A program made the translations under genes and the position numbers. 64,000 nt of DNA, taken from Eremophila alpestris peregrina. Its lineage: Eukaryota > Chordata > Aves > Passeriformes > Alaudidae. Shown piece by piece: positions 44,701 to 49,760 of the stretch. Numbering within the stretch: position 1 is the stretch's first letter; the number at the start of each line of letters is the position of its first letter. The notes beneath the pieces are model-generated. The model did no database searches and was not told the origin of the DNA. It worked only from the letters and a program-made list of their open reading frames with translations. The stretch is from contig WMCF01000202.1 in assembly GCA_009792885.1 (NCBI GenBank), positions 280,384 through 344,383 of the forward strand, written 5' to 3'.

Positions 44701-46963
44701 CTCCATGGAGGAGAATAAACCAGGTGGAAAACACGGCACAAACCTTCTCTGGGAATGCAGCAGGAAAAGGAGGGGGATTCCTGCACTGGGATGGGAAACC
44801 TGGATTAAATTTTTGCCTCTTCCACAAAGTTTCCAATGCAAGGGATTTCCATTGAATCTCTGCTGAGAACGTGGAGCCTTCTCTCACCTCATTTTTATCT
44901 CTACTTTTATACATATTGGTATATTTTTACTTCTTTATAGTTGCAATATTTTAGGGTCATGCCATGTTCTGTGAAGTCCATTACACACATCCCAAGATTC
45001 TCTTGCCTTCCCAACAAATAATTACAACAAAAGAACTAATTAAAGACTTGGAAGGAAGGAAGGAAGGAAAATACAGGAAGAGGCTAAACCCTGCAGCCTT
45101 TGAGAAAGCCTGAATAATTACACTTGGTTCTTTTTTTTTTTTTTTTTCCTTCTAATGTCAGGATTTCTCAATATCTGAGGTGCAAAGTCTGAATAATTCA
45201 ACTTGCTTCTTCTTTTCCCTTCTGATGTCAGGGTTTCTCAATATCTGAGGTGCTCATAGTTTCAGTACCCCCCTGGTGCACACACTCCAGCCCTCCTGGA
45301 ATATCCCAGCTCGTTCCTCCAGCCTAATCTCTTGTTCTCCCTCTAACAGGCAGACTGTGTCTGGCCATGGGGGAAATAGTTCATAATTCCAGGCTTAAAT
45401 AAGTGGCTTTTGATAAAGGTCCAAGAGAATGCTCTAAGAGCTGTTTTGTTTTTTATGGACGGGGCAGACAGAGCAGAATGATGTTGCCTGCATGCTGAGA
45501 AACCTGGCCCCGAGCCCACACACACTCACACACACACACCAAACAAATCAATCAGCACATCAATCAATGCTGGCGTCACCAGGAAGAGGGTCACTGCCAT
45601 GTGGGACATCTGGACAGTGAAGTCACAGCCCTGGCCCCGTGCCACCAGCAGTTCACATGCTCTGCAGCACAATGGGACGGAATGACAGGCAGAAATTACA
45701 ATTAGAAAAGGTGTGGGGGGTACAAAGGTGGATAAATGCTAATTGATGCTAAGCGAGCAGGGGATTAAAGCAAAGGGTTCCTACCTAACTCTTCCCAGGA
45801 TTCCAGCAGCGGCAGGGCAGGACGGAGCTGTCACCTGCCCCATCACCTGCCCGCAGCAGGAAGAGCAGGATCTCCCTGCGGAATTCCCATGGATTTCCGG
45901 ACCCTTCCCTCATCCCCAGCCGCGGGAGGAGCGCTCGCCCGGGTGTGTTGGTGTTACCGGGGCTCCCCACAACCGCACACAGCCACGAAATGACAATTTG
46001 TGAGCCCGGCCCCAGCCGCAGCCCACTGCAGCCCTTCTGCATGGAGCCTGCAGCCCGAGAAATCCTTTCTAAATGCACGTCCAACCAAACGCAAGCTGGT
46101 TTTGGTTTTCTTTGTGATCGACAAAAAGATTCCGAGGAGGAACAGCACGAAATCTCTGCAGGAAAGCAGAGACTCCCCCTGACACGTCCTTCCCTTGCAC
46201 ACACGGGCAGCCCGAGCTGTTCCTGCAGGCTTTTGTCTGTATTTGCCCATGCAGACACGGCGGGGCTCGCTCGGCAGCAGCAGCACATCGCAGCCCACGG
46301 GCGGCCGGGATGCTCCGGCACAATGGGAGCCCCTCCACCCCGGGCATCTCCGCAGCGGCCTGATGCGAGCACGGCCAAGCCGGAGCCTTTGTTGTCACAG
46401 CCCAGATTCCTTCAAGACCGCTAAAAAAAAAAAAAAAAATCCACCCTCCGAGAGATGTGGATGTGAGAGCATGGAAAATGAGCGTATTCCTGCTCCGCCG
46501 CGGCTCCGCAGCCAGCGCCGCCCGGCCGAGCCCCGCGGGGGGATGATGCCCGCTCCCGACGGGACCCGGAGAGCCCAAAAATGCCCGATTCCTCATCTGC
46601 CCGATTCCTCATGTGCCCGATTCCTCATGTGCCAAGCGGCTGAACGGCGGGGGATGGGGACACGGGAGGGATGCGGGGTAGGGCAGGGATGGGGGCACGG
46701 CAGGGATGGATGCGGGAGGGATGCGGGCTGGGCAGGGCAACGCCTGCGGCCGGAGGCAGCCCCTGCTGCCGGCTGAGCGCGCCGGGCCCCGGCCCCAGCC
46801 CCAGCCCCAGCCTCAGCCCATCCGCGGGCCCGGGGCGCGGGGCCGGTCCCTCTGCCCGGGCCCTGCCCGTCCTCCCGCGCCCCCCGAGCCGCCCCCGGAG
46901 CGGCCGCGGCGCTCACCGGAACCGGGGCGAGTCCTTGATGCACTCCTCGAACTCCACCGTCAT
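10892..46963 (-). CDS. ACAP3: ACAP3, ArfGAP with coiled-coil (BAR), ankyrin repeats and PH domain 3; 24 coding exons
   Basis: ACAP proteins bind curved or acidic membranes through BAR and PH domains and stimulate GTP hydrolysis on Arf6-type GTPases in endosomal and plasma-membrane traffic. Exons in transcript order: 46917-46963, 29188-29245, 27149-27268, 26473-26526, 25141-25199, 24040-24223, 22990-23034, 22637-22732, 22248-22322, 21946-21957, 19356-19468, 18680-18731, 18113-18213, 17529-17640, 16744-16952, 16197-16266, 16009-16103, 15348-15568, 14347-14451, 12287-12379, 11872-12092, 11645-11754, 11282-11392, 10892-11033. All introns are GT-AG, all phases agree and the total is 2505 nt (834 residues plus stop). 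The protein starts MTVEFEECIKDSPRFRATID and ends IQEFISLNIDEC. The start has a purine (A) at -3. The human protein is also 834 residues and shares this order, as I recall it. Confidence 0.97.
11078..11280. repeat. Minisatellite in ACAP3 intron 23 with a copied exon 23 donor
   Basis: Units of CAGTCCCCAGGCAGCRTT and TCCCC type recur at about 11099, 11139 and 11219. Positions 11195-11215 exactly copy the exon 23 end and donor (plus strand GGCACTCACAGGGTGACGATG, real copy 11274-11294). Confidence 0.85.
12287..12379 (-). CDS. ACAP3: ACAP3 exon 20: acidic Ser/Gly linker
   Basis: The exon encodes SLSSDSGLGGSTDGSSDVLV followed by FGSVVDSVTEE. A 14-bp copy of its donor region (GTGCCACCCACCTT on the plus strand) recurs at about 12237-12250, giving a second GTGGGT 38 bp downstream on the transcript. 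Confidence 0.92.
12520..12690 (+). mobile_element. LTR-like fragment with poly(A) signal, antisense in an ACAP3 intron
   Basis: The plus strand has a CATTTTGTGCCCATTTTGGG core. It continues with GTCCCGCCCAAGGTGTGTCC, AATAAA at 12631-12636 and CTTTATTCTCCAGCTCTGTC. This order, with signal then R/U5-like end, resembles the 3' part of passerine endogenous-retrovirus LTRs. No coding remnant lies beside it. The family name is not assigned. Confidence 0.5.
13180..13435. repeat. About 53-bp tandem repeat resembling an array of 3' splice sites on the plus strand
   Basis: Five to six units of the type GAGAAATTTGCTATTTTCTT, CTTTAG, GAGCAAGATGAGGCTCT occur in tandem. Each has a pyrimidine tract and an AG in plus orientation, antisense to ACAP3. 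Confidence 0.85.
13729..13812 (-). CDS. ACAP3: Candidate ACAP3 cassette exon (84 bp, 28 codons), between exons 19 and 20
   Basis: On the minus strand a strong pyrimidine-rich acceptor (ccaccttcctctag|GTGCC) and a consensus donor (GGAG|GTAAGG) bound 84 bp with no stop. Its phases fit exactly: the leftover base a of exon 19 plus gt gives Ser, and its last base g plus gt of exon 20 gives Gly. The insert reads SASHIPLQPPLAGGPWSG and then MGPPGSLLDG. The isoform would be 862 residues. I do not recall this segment in the main human isoform. Confidence 0.65.
13859..14150. repeat. A-rich / purine-rich low-complexity tract
   Basis: Long runs of AAAAAAG, GGAAAAAA and AAATTAAAA fill this part of the intron between exon 19 and the candidate cassette exon. 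As read by the ACAP3 transcript it is a T/C-rich tract upstream of the cassette acceptor. Confidence 0.85.
14347..14451 (-). CDS. ACAP3: ACAP3 exon 19: linker between ArfGAP and ankyrin repeats
   Basis: The exon encodes TLERKFRRDSLFCPDELDSL and FSYFDTGAGSGPR, matching the human ACAP3 linker as I recall it. The acceptor that keeps frame is tgaggcag|CTGCCACC. The exon leaves one base (a) for the next codon. Confidence 0.9.
14533..14865. repeat. 62-bp minisatellite, more than five copies, ACAP3 intron 18
   Basis: Units beginning CAGAGCAGCCAGAACCTCCC and ending CTGACCAAAGTCATCC start near 14536, 14597, 14661, 14723, 14785 and 14846. An undetermined base lies near 14665 inside the array. Confidence 0.92.
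14920..15250 (+). mobile_element. LTR-like fragment with GTGCCCATTTT repeats, ACAP3 intron 18
   Basis: The stretch GAAGCTGTAACTGGACAATT, then CAAATGGACCAAAGCTTATC, is shared in diverged form with 17275-17345. A tandem array of CATTTTGTGCCCATTTTG type units (15070-15250) follows. The shared, dispersed nature and layout suggest an old LTR. Confidence 0.5.
15348..16952 (-). CDS. ACAP3: ACAP3 exons 15-18: ArfGAP zinc-finger domain (residues 377 to about 574)
   Basis: Exon 15 carries the GATA-like zinc finger C-x2-C-x16-C-x2-C (CCDCGQPDPRWASINLG, then CIEC). The conserved arginine of PRWASINLG is the family's catalytic Arg finger. Exons 16-17 continue GIHRSLGVHCSKVRSLTLD, SWEPELLKLMCELGNS and NQIYEAQCEE. 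Exon 18 starts RQDKEAWIKEKYVEKKFL and then becomes a basic, Arg-rich linker. Confidence 0.95.
16480..16705. repeat. About 40-bp tandem repeat in ACAP3 intron 15
   Basis: Five to six diverged units of CATCCCTGGCCATTTxTCCC and AGGATTCTGCMCTC type fill most of the intron between exons 15 and 16. Confidence 0.8.
17103..17370 (+). mobile_element. Dispersed LTR-like element, plus-orientation copy, ACAP3 intron 14
   Basis: It starts TTAGTGTAGAATTTTAAATT and runs through GTGAGCTGCTGCCTTCACAT and CACCTCACTGCCTCAGGCCT. The first 135 bp match the reverse complement of 19606-19740 closely by eye. The rest (CAAATGGACCAAGCTGATGA) matches 15000-15050. Confidence 0.6.
17529..19468 (-). CDS. ACAP3: ACAP3 exons 11-14: PH domain (residues 251-376)
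   Basis: Exons 19356-19468, 18680-18731, 18113-18213 and 17529-17640 carry the phosphoinositide-binding PH fold. Blocks are VVMEGYLFKRASNAFKTWNR, RWFSIQNSQLVYQKKLK, DVLTVVVEDLRLCTVKPCED, RRFCFEVVSPTK and SCMLQADSEKLRQAWIQAVQ. The four exons total 378 nt (126 codons), starting and ending in phase 0. Confidence 0.95.
17625..17760. repeat. 62-bp tandem duplication over the ACAP3 exon 14 acceptor
   Basis: The block GCATGCAGCTCCTGCAGGGC and the following GGGAGGGG and CACAGCTCTGGGGG occur twice, 62 bp apart. The copy nearer the exon holds the real acceptor (AG at 17642-17641). The other has an equivalent AG at 17704-17703, whose use would shift frame. Confidence 0.88.
18240..18440. repeat. Pyrimidine-rich minisatellite, ACAP3 intron 12
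   Basis: Units of about 20-30 bp around CCAAATCCTCCAAACCCC and CCCAAACTCCTTCC recur in tandem. The rest of the 18214-18679 intron holds no coding sequence that I recognise. Confidence 0.8.
19606..19740 (-). mobile_element. Dispersed LTR-like element, inverted copy, ACAP3 intron 10
   Basis: Read on the minus strand this matches 17103-17237: TTAGTGTAGAAC, GTGAGCTGCTGCTTCACATT and CACCTCACTGCCTCAGGCCC. It lies upstream (transcript sense) of exon 11, while its partner lies downstream of exon 14. Confidence 0.6.
19741..21945 (-). other. ACAP3 intron 10 (proximal part)
   Basis: This is a 2.2-kb noncoding stretch. No exon that I recognise is present, and the long frames on both strands show no domain or matching splice sites. 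Confidence 0.7.
21946..21957 (-). CDS. ACAP3: ACAP3 exon 10, a 12-bp microexon encoding T-L-L-Q
   Basis: The minus strand reads a polypyrimidine tract, then tgcag|ACCCTCCTGCAG|gtgagt. Both neighbours are in phase 0, so the four codons insert TLLQ between IQQR (exon 9) and DFSYDDSK (exon 11). The human protein, as I remember it, has TLLQ at this place, which supports the exon. Confidence 0.85.
22248..46963 (-). CDS. ACAP3: ACAP3 exons 1-9: BAR domain (about residues 1-246)
   Basis: Nine exons encode an all-helical BAR module of 246 residues. Recognisable blocks are EVETDVVEIEAKLDKLVKLC (exons 2-3), FVSGVRDLSQQC (exon 3), FGDSLQEMINYHM (exon 4), ILFDQAQRSVRQQL (exon 5), DVRKFKETKKQFDRVRED and APRHKPHEVEEAT (exon 6), INVLQAKKKFEILDA (exon 7), FFQQGYSLLHELEPYMKKL (exon 8) and LDQLVIDSAVEKREMEHKH (exon 9). 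BAR dimers sense membrane curvature. Exon 1 holds only 15 codons plus two bases and is separated by the 17.7-kb intron 1. Confidence 0.95.
23290..23975. mobile_element. Candidate solo LTR in ACAP3 intron 6
   Basis: This AT-rich block has TTGTAAAATGTATAAAAGTT, AATAAAAAGACAGTAAGAGA and several AATAAA hexamers. Its composition differs from the GC-rich flanks. It resembles passerine retroviral LTRs, but I could not define terminal TG..CA ends or target duplications. Confidence 0.4.
24169..24790 (-). repeat. Three copies of the ACAP3 exon 6 acceptor region
   Basis: The first about 18 codons of exon 6 and its acceptor (24169-24245) recur at 24362-24445 and 24656-24740, with flanking intron carried along (unit about 295 bp between the last two). 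Copy 2 still reads DVRKFKETQKQFDRVRED after an intact CCAG acceptor. Copy 3 is more decayed (NVRKFKETQKQFDKVQED). Both copies lie upstream of the real exon on the transcript. Confidence 0.9.
24880..24985. repeat. AT-rich simple tract, ACAP3 intron 5
   Basis: Repeats of TTTATAATTATTTATTTTA type. The rest of the intron (24224-25140) is taken up by the exon 6 copies. Confidence 0.8.
25200..26472 (-). other. ACAP3 intron 4
   Basis: No coding sequence is recognised. An AT-rich low-complexity block of TATTTGTATTTATATTTG type spans about 25855-26020. The long minus-strand frame across 26000-26857 has no recognisable domain. Confidence 0.7.
27394..27600 (+). repeat. 52-bp minisatellite, four copies, ACAP3 intron 2
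   Basis: Units of TTCTGATCCTGCAGCCCCAA followed by GGCTTTGGGCTCTGTTTTGG and GGTTTGGGTTTG. The reverse complement of this unit recurs at 28794-28925 in the same intron. Confidence 0.93.
28794..28925 (-). repeat. Inverted copies of the 52-bp minisatellite, ACAP3 intron 2
   Basis: About two and a half units in reverse orientation relative to 27394-27600 (CCCCAAAACAGAGCCCAAAG, CCTTGGGGCTGCAGGATCAG). About 1.2 kb of unrelated intron separates the two arrays. Confidence 0.9.
30905..32220. repeat. Three copies of an about 75-bp sequence in ACAP3 intron 1
   Basis: Copies at about 30910-30985, 31003-31075 and 32138-32220 share GGTGCCTCGTGCTGTCAACA, CCTGAGTGAGGAATTCC and AAACCCATTCCAxCxGGAAT blocks. 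Confidence 0.75.
31630..31797. repeat. Minisatellite GGATCCCTGGAAAARYRAYCCAGGGAAA
   Basis: Seven to eight units of about 24 bp are built on GGATCCCTGGAAAA and CCAGGGAAA. Confidence 0.92.
32687..32757. repeat. (TTA)n microsatellite
   Basis: A pure trinucleotide run of about 23 units in ACAP3 intron 1. Confidence 0.97.
33665..33935. repeat. Pyrimidine-rich minisatellite
   Basis: Units of TTTTCTCTTATTTTTCCCTT and CCTGATGCCTCCCAGC or CCTGCTGCCTCTCAG recur five to six times on a nearly pure C/T strand. Confidence 0.85.
36350..36465 (+). mobile_element. CR1 LINE 3'-end fragment
   Basis: GGTGACCTCCAGAGGTCCCT, TCCACCCTCAATTACTCC and AGGATTT match the typical 3' end of avian CR1 in decayed form. 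Confidence 0.6.
36795..36960. repeat. AT-rich low-complexity tract
   Basis: Repeats of ATTTATTATTTAGATTAAAT type in ACAP3 intron 1. Confidence 0.85.
37807..37948. repeat. Tandem duplication of about 66 bp
   Basis: The block ATTTGGCTCCCTCCCACAGC, TGCCAAATGCATTTTGCTGT, GCCCCAxTGCCATGAAAATG occurs twice, nearly identical. Confidence 0.9.
43940..44085 (-). mobile_element. CR1 LINE fragment, reverse orientation
   Basis: AGCCTGGCCTTGGACACTTC, CCATCCCTGG and CACAGCTTCTCTGGGC are the reverse complement of the conserved CR1 3' region. Confidence 0.65.
44112..44168 (-). mobile_element. CR1 LINE 3'-end fragment, reverse orientation
   Basis: GGTGGGAAGGGACCTTAAAA, ACCACCTGGTCCTGACCCCA matches the reverse complement of the avian CR1 3' end. 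Confidence 0.65.
45105..45260. repeat. Tandem duplication of about 75 bp with a T17 run
   Basis: CTGAATAATT, CTTCTRATGTCAGGRTTTCT and CAATATCTGAGGTGC occur twice. A run of T separates the parts of the first copy. Confidence 0.85.
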
Positions 46964-47100
46964 GCTGCCGGCTCGGCCGCGCTGCGCTCAGCGGAGGAAG
47001 CGCAGCGCCCGCCGGCCCCGCCACACGCGGGAGCGCCCGCCCCCCGCCTCCCGCCTCACGGCCCGCCTCTGGCGGCACCGAACCGAACCGGAACCGAACC
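46730..47100 (-). promoter_or_regulatory. ACAP3: GC/CpG-rich region around the ACAP3 start: 5' UTR and probable promoter
   Basis: The region around the ATG (46963-46961) is very rich in CG dinucleotides, as expected of a CpG-island promoter. The start site is not visible. Just upstream (minus sense) lies the minisatellite with the assembly gap, which may contain part of the promoter. Confidence 0.6.
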
Positions 47101-47765
47101 GNNNNNNNNNNNNNNNNNNNNNNNNNNNNNNNNNNNNNNNNNNNNNNNNNNNNNNNNNNNNNNNNNNNNNNNNNNNNNNNNNNNNNNNNNNNNNNNNNNN
47201 NNNNNNNNNNNNNNNNNNNNNNNNNNNNNNNNNNNNNNNNNNNNNNNNNNNNNNNNNNNNNNNNNNNNNNNNNNNNNNNNNNNNNNNNNNNNNNNNNNNN
47301 NNNNNNNNNNNNNNNNNNNNNNNNNNNNNNNNNNNNNNNNNNNNNNNNNNNNNNNNNNNNNNNNNNNNNNNNNNNNNNNNNNNNNNNNNNNNNNNNNNNN
47401 NNNNNNNNNNNNNNNNNNNNNNNNNNNNNNNNNNNNNNNNNNNNNNNNNNNNNNNNNNNNNNNNNNNNNNNNNNNNNNNNNNNNNNNNNNNNNNNNGCGG
47501 CACCGAACCGAACCGGGACCGGGACACTGAACCGGCCCAGCCTCCCGCCTCACGGCCCGCCTCTGGCGGCACCGAACCGAACCGGGACCGGCACAGCAAA
47601 CCGAACCGGAACCGGGACACCGAACCGGCACCGGGACACTGAAACGACACCCGCCCCCCGCCTCCCGCCTCACGGCCCGCCTCTGGCGGCACCGAACCGA
47701 ACCGGGACCGGGACACCGAACCGGAACCGGCCCAGCCTCCCGCCTCACGGCCCGGCCTCCGGGAC
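47048..47765. repeat. GC-rich minisatellite at the ACAP3 5' end, containing an assembly gap
   Basis: Units combine CCTCCCGCCTCACGGCCCGC, CTCTGGCGGCACCGAACCGA and variable ACCGGGACCGG runs. They are seen on both sides of 396 undetermined bases (47101-47496). The gap is probably an unresolved part of the same array. The frames that cross it are artefacts. Confidence 0.92.
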
Positions 47766-47811
47766 ACCGAAGCGGCTCCCTCAGCTGCTCCTCCAAAGCC
47801 ATTTTTAGCCC

Positions 47812-47940
47812 TTGCACAGCCTCGCTGGCCGCCTCTGGACTCGCTCCAGCCCCTCAAGGTCCTTCCCAAAGTGAAGCCACCGACTGCAGCCCGTGACCCG
47901 GCCCCGTGTCACCCTGAGTGCCACATCCAGTCACTCCTCA
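47812..47940 (-). mobile_element. CR1 LINE fragment, reverse orientation
   Basis: CCTCTGGACTCGCTCCAGCC, CCTCAAGGTCCTTCCCAAAG and a later GTGCCACATCCAG resemble the reverse complement of avian CR1. Confidence 0.6.
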
Positions 47941-48159
47941 CACACCCGGGGCCATGGGCAGCCCGTCCCAATCCCCAATCCCCAATCTGTGAGGGAAATG
48001 CTGCCTTTTCCTCATGTTTGGGTGAGGATGGTGCTCAGAGAACGCTCAGGACAGGCGTGGCTCAGGGCTGAGCTGGCTGTGACACCGCCTCGGGTGGATT
48101 GTGACAACCTCAGGGGCAGCTGGTCATGTCAGGGGAGGATTTTTTACCATGAGGGTGTC

Positions 48160-48325
48160 AAAACAATGTCAAAGATTGCCCAGAGAGGTTTGGCCGGAAA
48201 TATTCCTACCCCTGGAAACATCCAAGGTCCTGGTGAGCAAACTGGTGCAAGGTGACCCTGCTGGTGGCAGAGGGTTGGAATGGCTGGATTTAAACTTCCC
48301 AATCCAAACCATTCCAGGATTTCCA
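48160..48325 (+). mobile_element. CR1 LINE 3' fragment
   Basis: GATTGCCCAGAGAGGTTTGG, CCCCTGGAAACATCCAAGGT, GGTTGGAATGGCTGGATTTA and CCAAACCATTCCAGGATTT follow the order of the avian CR1 3' end. Confidence 0.8.
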
Positions 48326-49129
48326 GGCAGGATTGCCACCTGTGCGCTGCAGGAAGAACAAACCCAACCCAACAGTGCAATTCCATAACCAGCAGCAGCA
48401 GGATTGGCATCAATCCTGCCCCTCCTTAATCAGGTTTTTAATTTTCCATAGGCAGTGGATTTGCTGCTGGCAGCAGCCACGGGATAAATCTGCAGGAATC
48501 ACCCGGGGAAGGAGCACATCTGGGTTTGTGGGTCCAGCTGAACTGAACTCCATCGCCACAGGACAGGCAACACGAGTGTGGTGTGGCTAAATGAGGTTAA
48601 TTAGCGCTGATCTTCCACCCACCGAGCGCCACAGACACAACAGCAGCAACCACATCGTTCACTGAGGGTTTTAGGTGAACTTTCTGTGAACTGAGAGAAG
48701 GGCCTGACGTGGGAATCCCATGTTTTAAGAAAATCCTACACCTGAACTAAAGCCCCGAGTGAAACACCGGGCCCAGGGGTGTCTGAATCCAGGACAGATG
48801 TCACAAGGAGGCCTCACTCAGCCATGGACAGGAACAGGGATGAAATGTAAGTGAAATTAAATGTTTAATGCCATTTTTGTACACAAATTACAGCCAGAAT
48901 TCACCTCTAGATCAGGCCCTTGTACCCAGGCCTTGATTTGTCGGCCACAGCCAAAAATCTGAGTTATTTAAGAGAGTTATCAGGTGCTGGAGCGTTCTGA
49001 GGAATTCAGGGGAAGGAATTAGCCCTGGCAAAGCCCTCGGCCCAGGAGAAGGGGTGAGGTGACCTCTTGTGGCCTCTGTTTTGTGTGGTTTCACAGAGGT
49101 CAAACCAGCCCAAGGCTCCTTTTCCGTGG

Positions 49130-49225
49130 TGCTTCCAGCCCTTGCAGCATCTCCGTGGCTTCCTCTGGGCTCGCTCCAGCAGCTCCACGTCCTCCCTGTG
49201 CCGCAGGCCCCGGGGCTGGACACAG
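49130..49225 (-). mobile_element. CR1 LINE fragment, reverse orientation
   Basis: CCTCTGGGCTCGCTCCAGCA, GCTCCACGTCCTCCCTGTGC and CCCCGGGGCTGGACACAG match the reverse complement of avian CR1. Confidence 0.75.
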
Positions 49226-49329
49226 ATCTCCATCGCCACAACCATTTTTTGTCCATGGGAGCTGCATTCCTGCCCTAATCCCGTGAGCAGATCCCATTTC
49301 CCCGCAGCCCATCCCGGTCCCTGTGAGCC

Positions 49330-49760
49330 CATCCCGGCTCCCCCCGTGCGGCGGCGGAAGCGGCGGTGCCGGGCGAGGGAAGAGGCGGTGCTGCCCGGGG
49401 CTGGCTCCGTGCTGAGCTCCCGCCCGAACCGCTCCGTGCCGGGACCGGCCCTGTCCCGGGGCTGGCTCCGTGCCGGCTCTGTCCTGGGTCCCGGGGGCCC
49501 GCTCCGTGCCGGGATCGGCTCTGTCCCAGGGCTCGCTCCGTGCCGAGTCTGTCCTGGGTCTCGGGGCCCGCTCTGTGCCGGGACCGGCTCTGTCCCAGGG
49601 CTCGCTCCGTGCCGGCTCTGTCCCGGCCCGGCCCGGCCCCGCCATGGTGTGTGCCCCTGCCCGGTACCTGGTGTTCTTTCAGTACTTTGGCACCAGGTAC
49701 AGGTACGTGTGTCCCTGTCCCCGAGCCACGAGCGGGAACCGAGCAGCGGCCCCGGGGAGC
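49330..49760 (+). promoter_or_regulatory. PUSL1: GC/CpG-rich PUSL1 promoter and 5' UTR with minisatellite
   Basis: CG-dense sequence surrounds the PUSL1 ATG. Between about 49430 and 49640 it is a tandem repeat built from GCTCCGTGCCGGGACCGG and CTCTGTCCCAGGGCTCGC, about five units, ending just before the start codon. Confidence 0.65.

Larger units (their letters stand above)
29246..46916 (-). other. ACAP3: ACAP3 intron 1 (17.7 kb)
   Basis: The intron separates the 15-codon first exon from the rest of the BAR domain. I found no nested gene. It contains the repeats listed separately, several CR1 pieces and some low-repeat stretches (about 39440-39500, 41810-41900, 43690-43760, 45340-45500) that could be regulatory. 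The many reading frames in it are short and domain-free. Confidence 0.8.

Noticed and set aside
29246..46916. A nested gene in ACAP3 intron 1
   Set aside because: No frame shows a known domain, and no chain of compatible splice sites could be built.
46671..47869. Long reading frames across the assembly gap on both strands
   Set aside because: They consist of undetermined bases plus a GC-rich minisatellite; no protein evidence exists.
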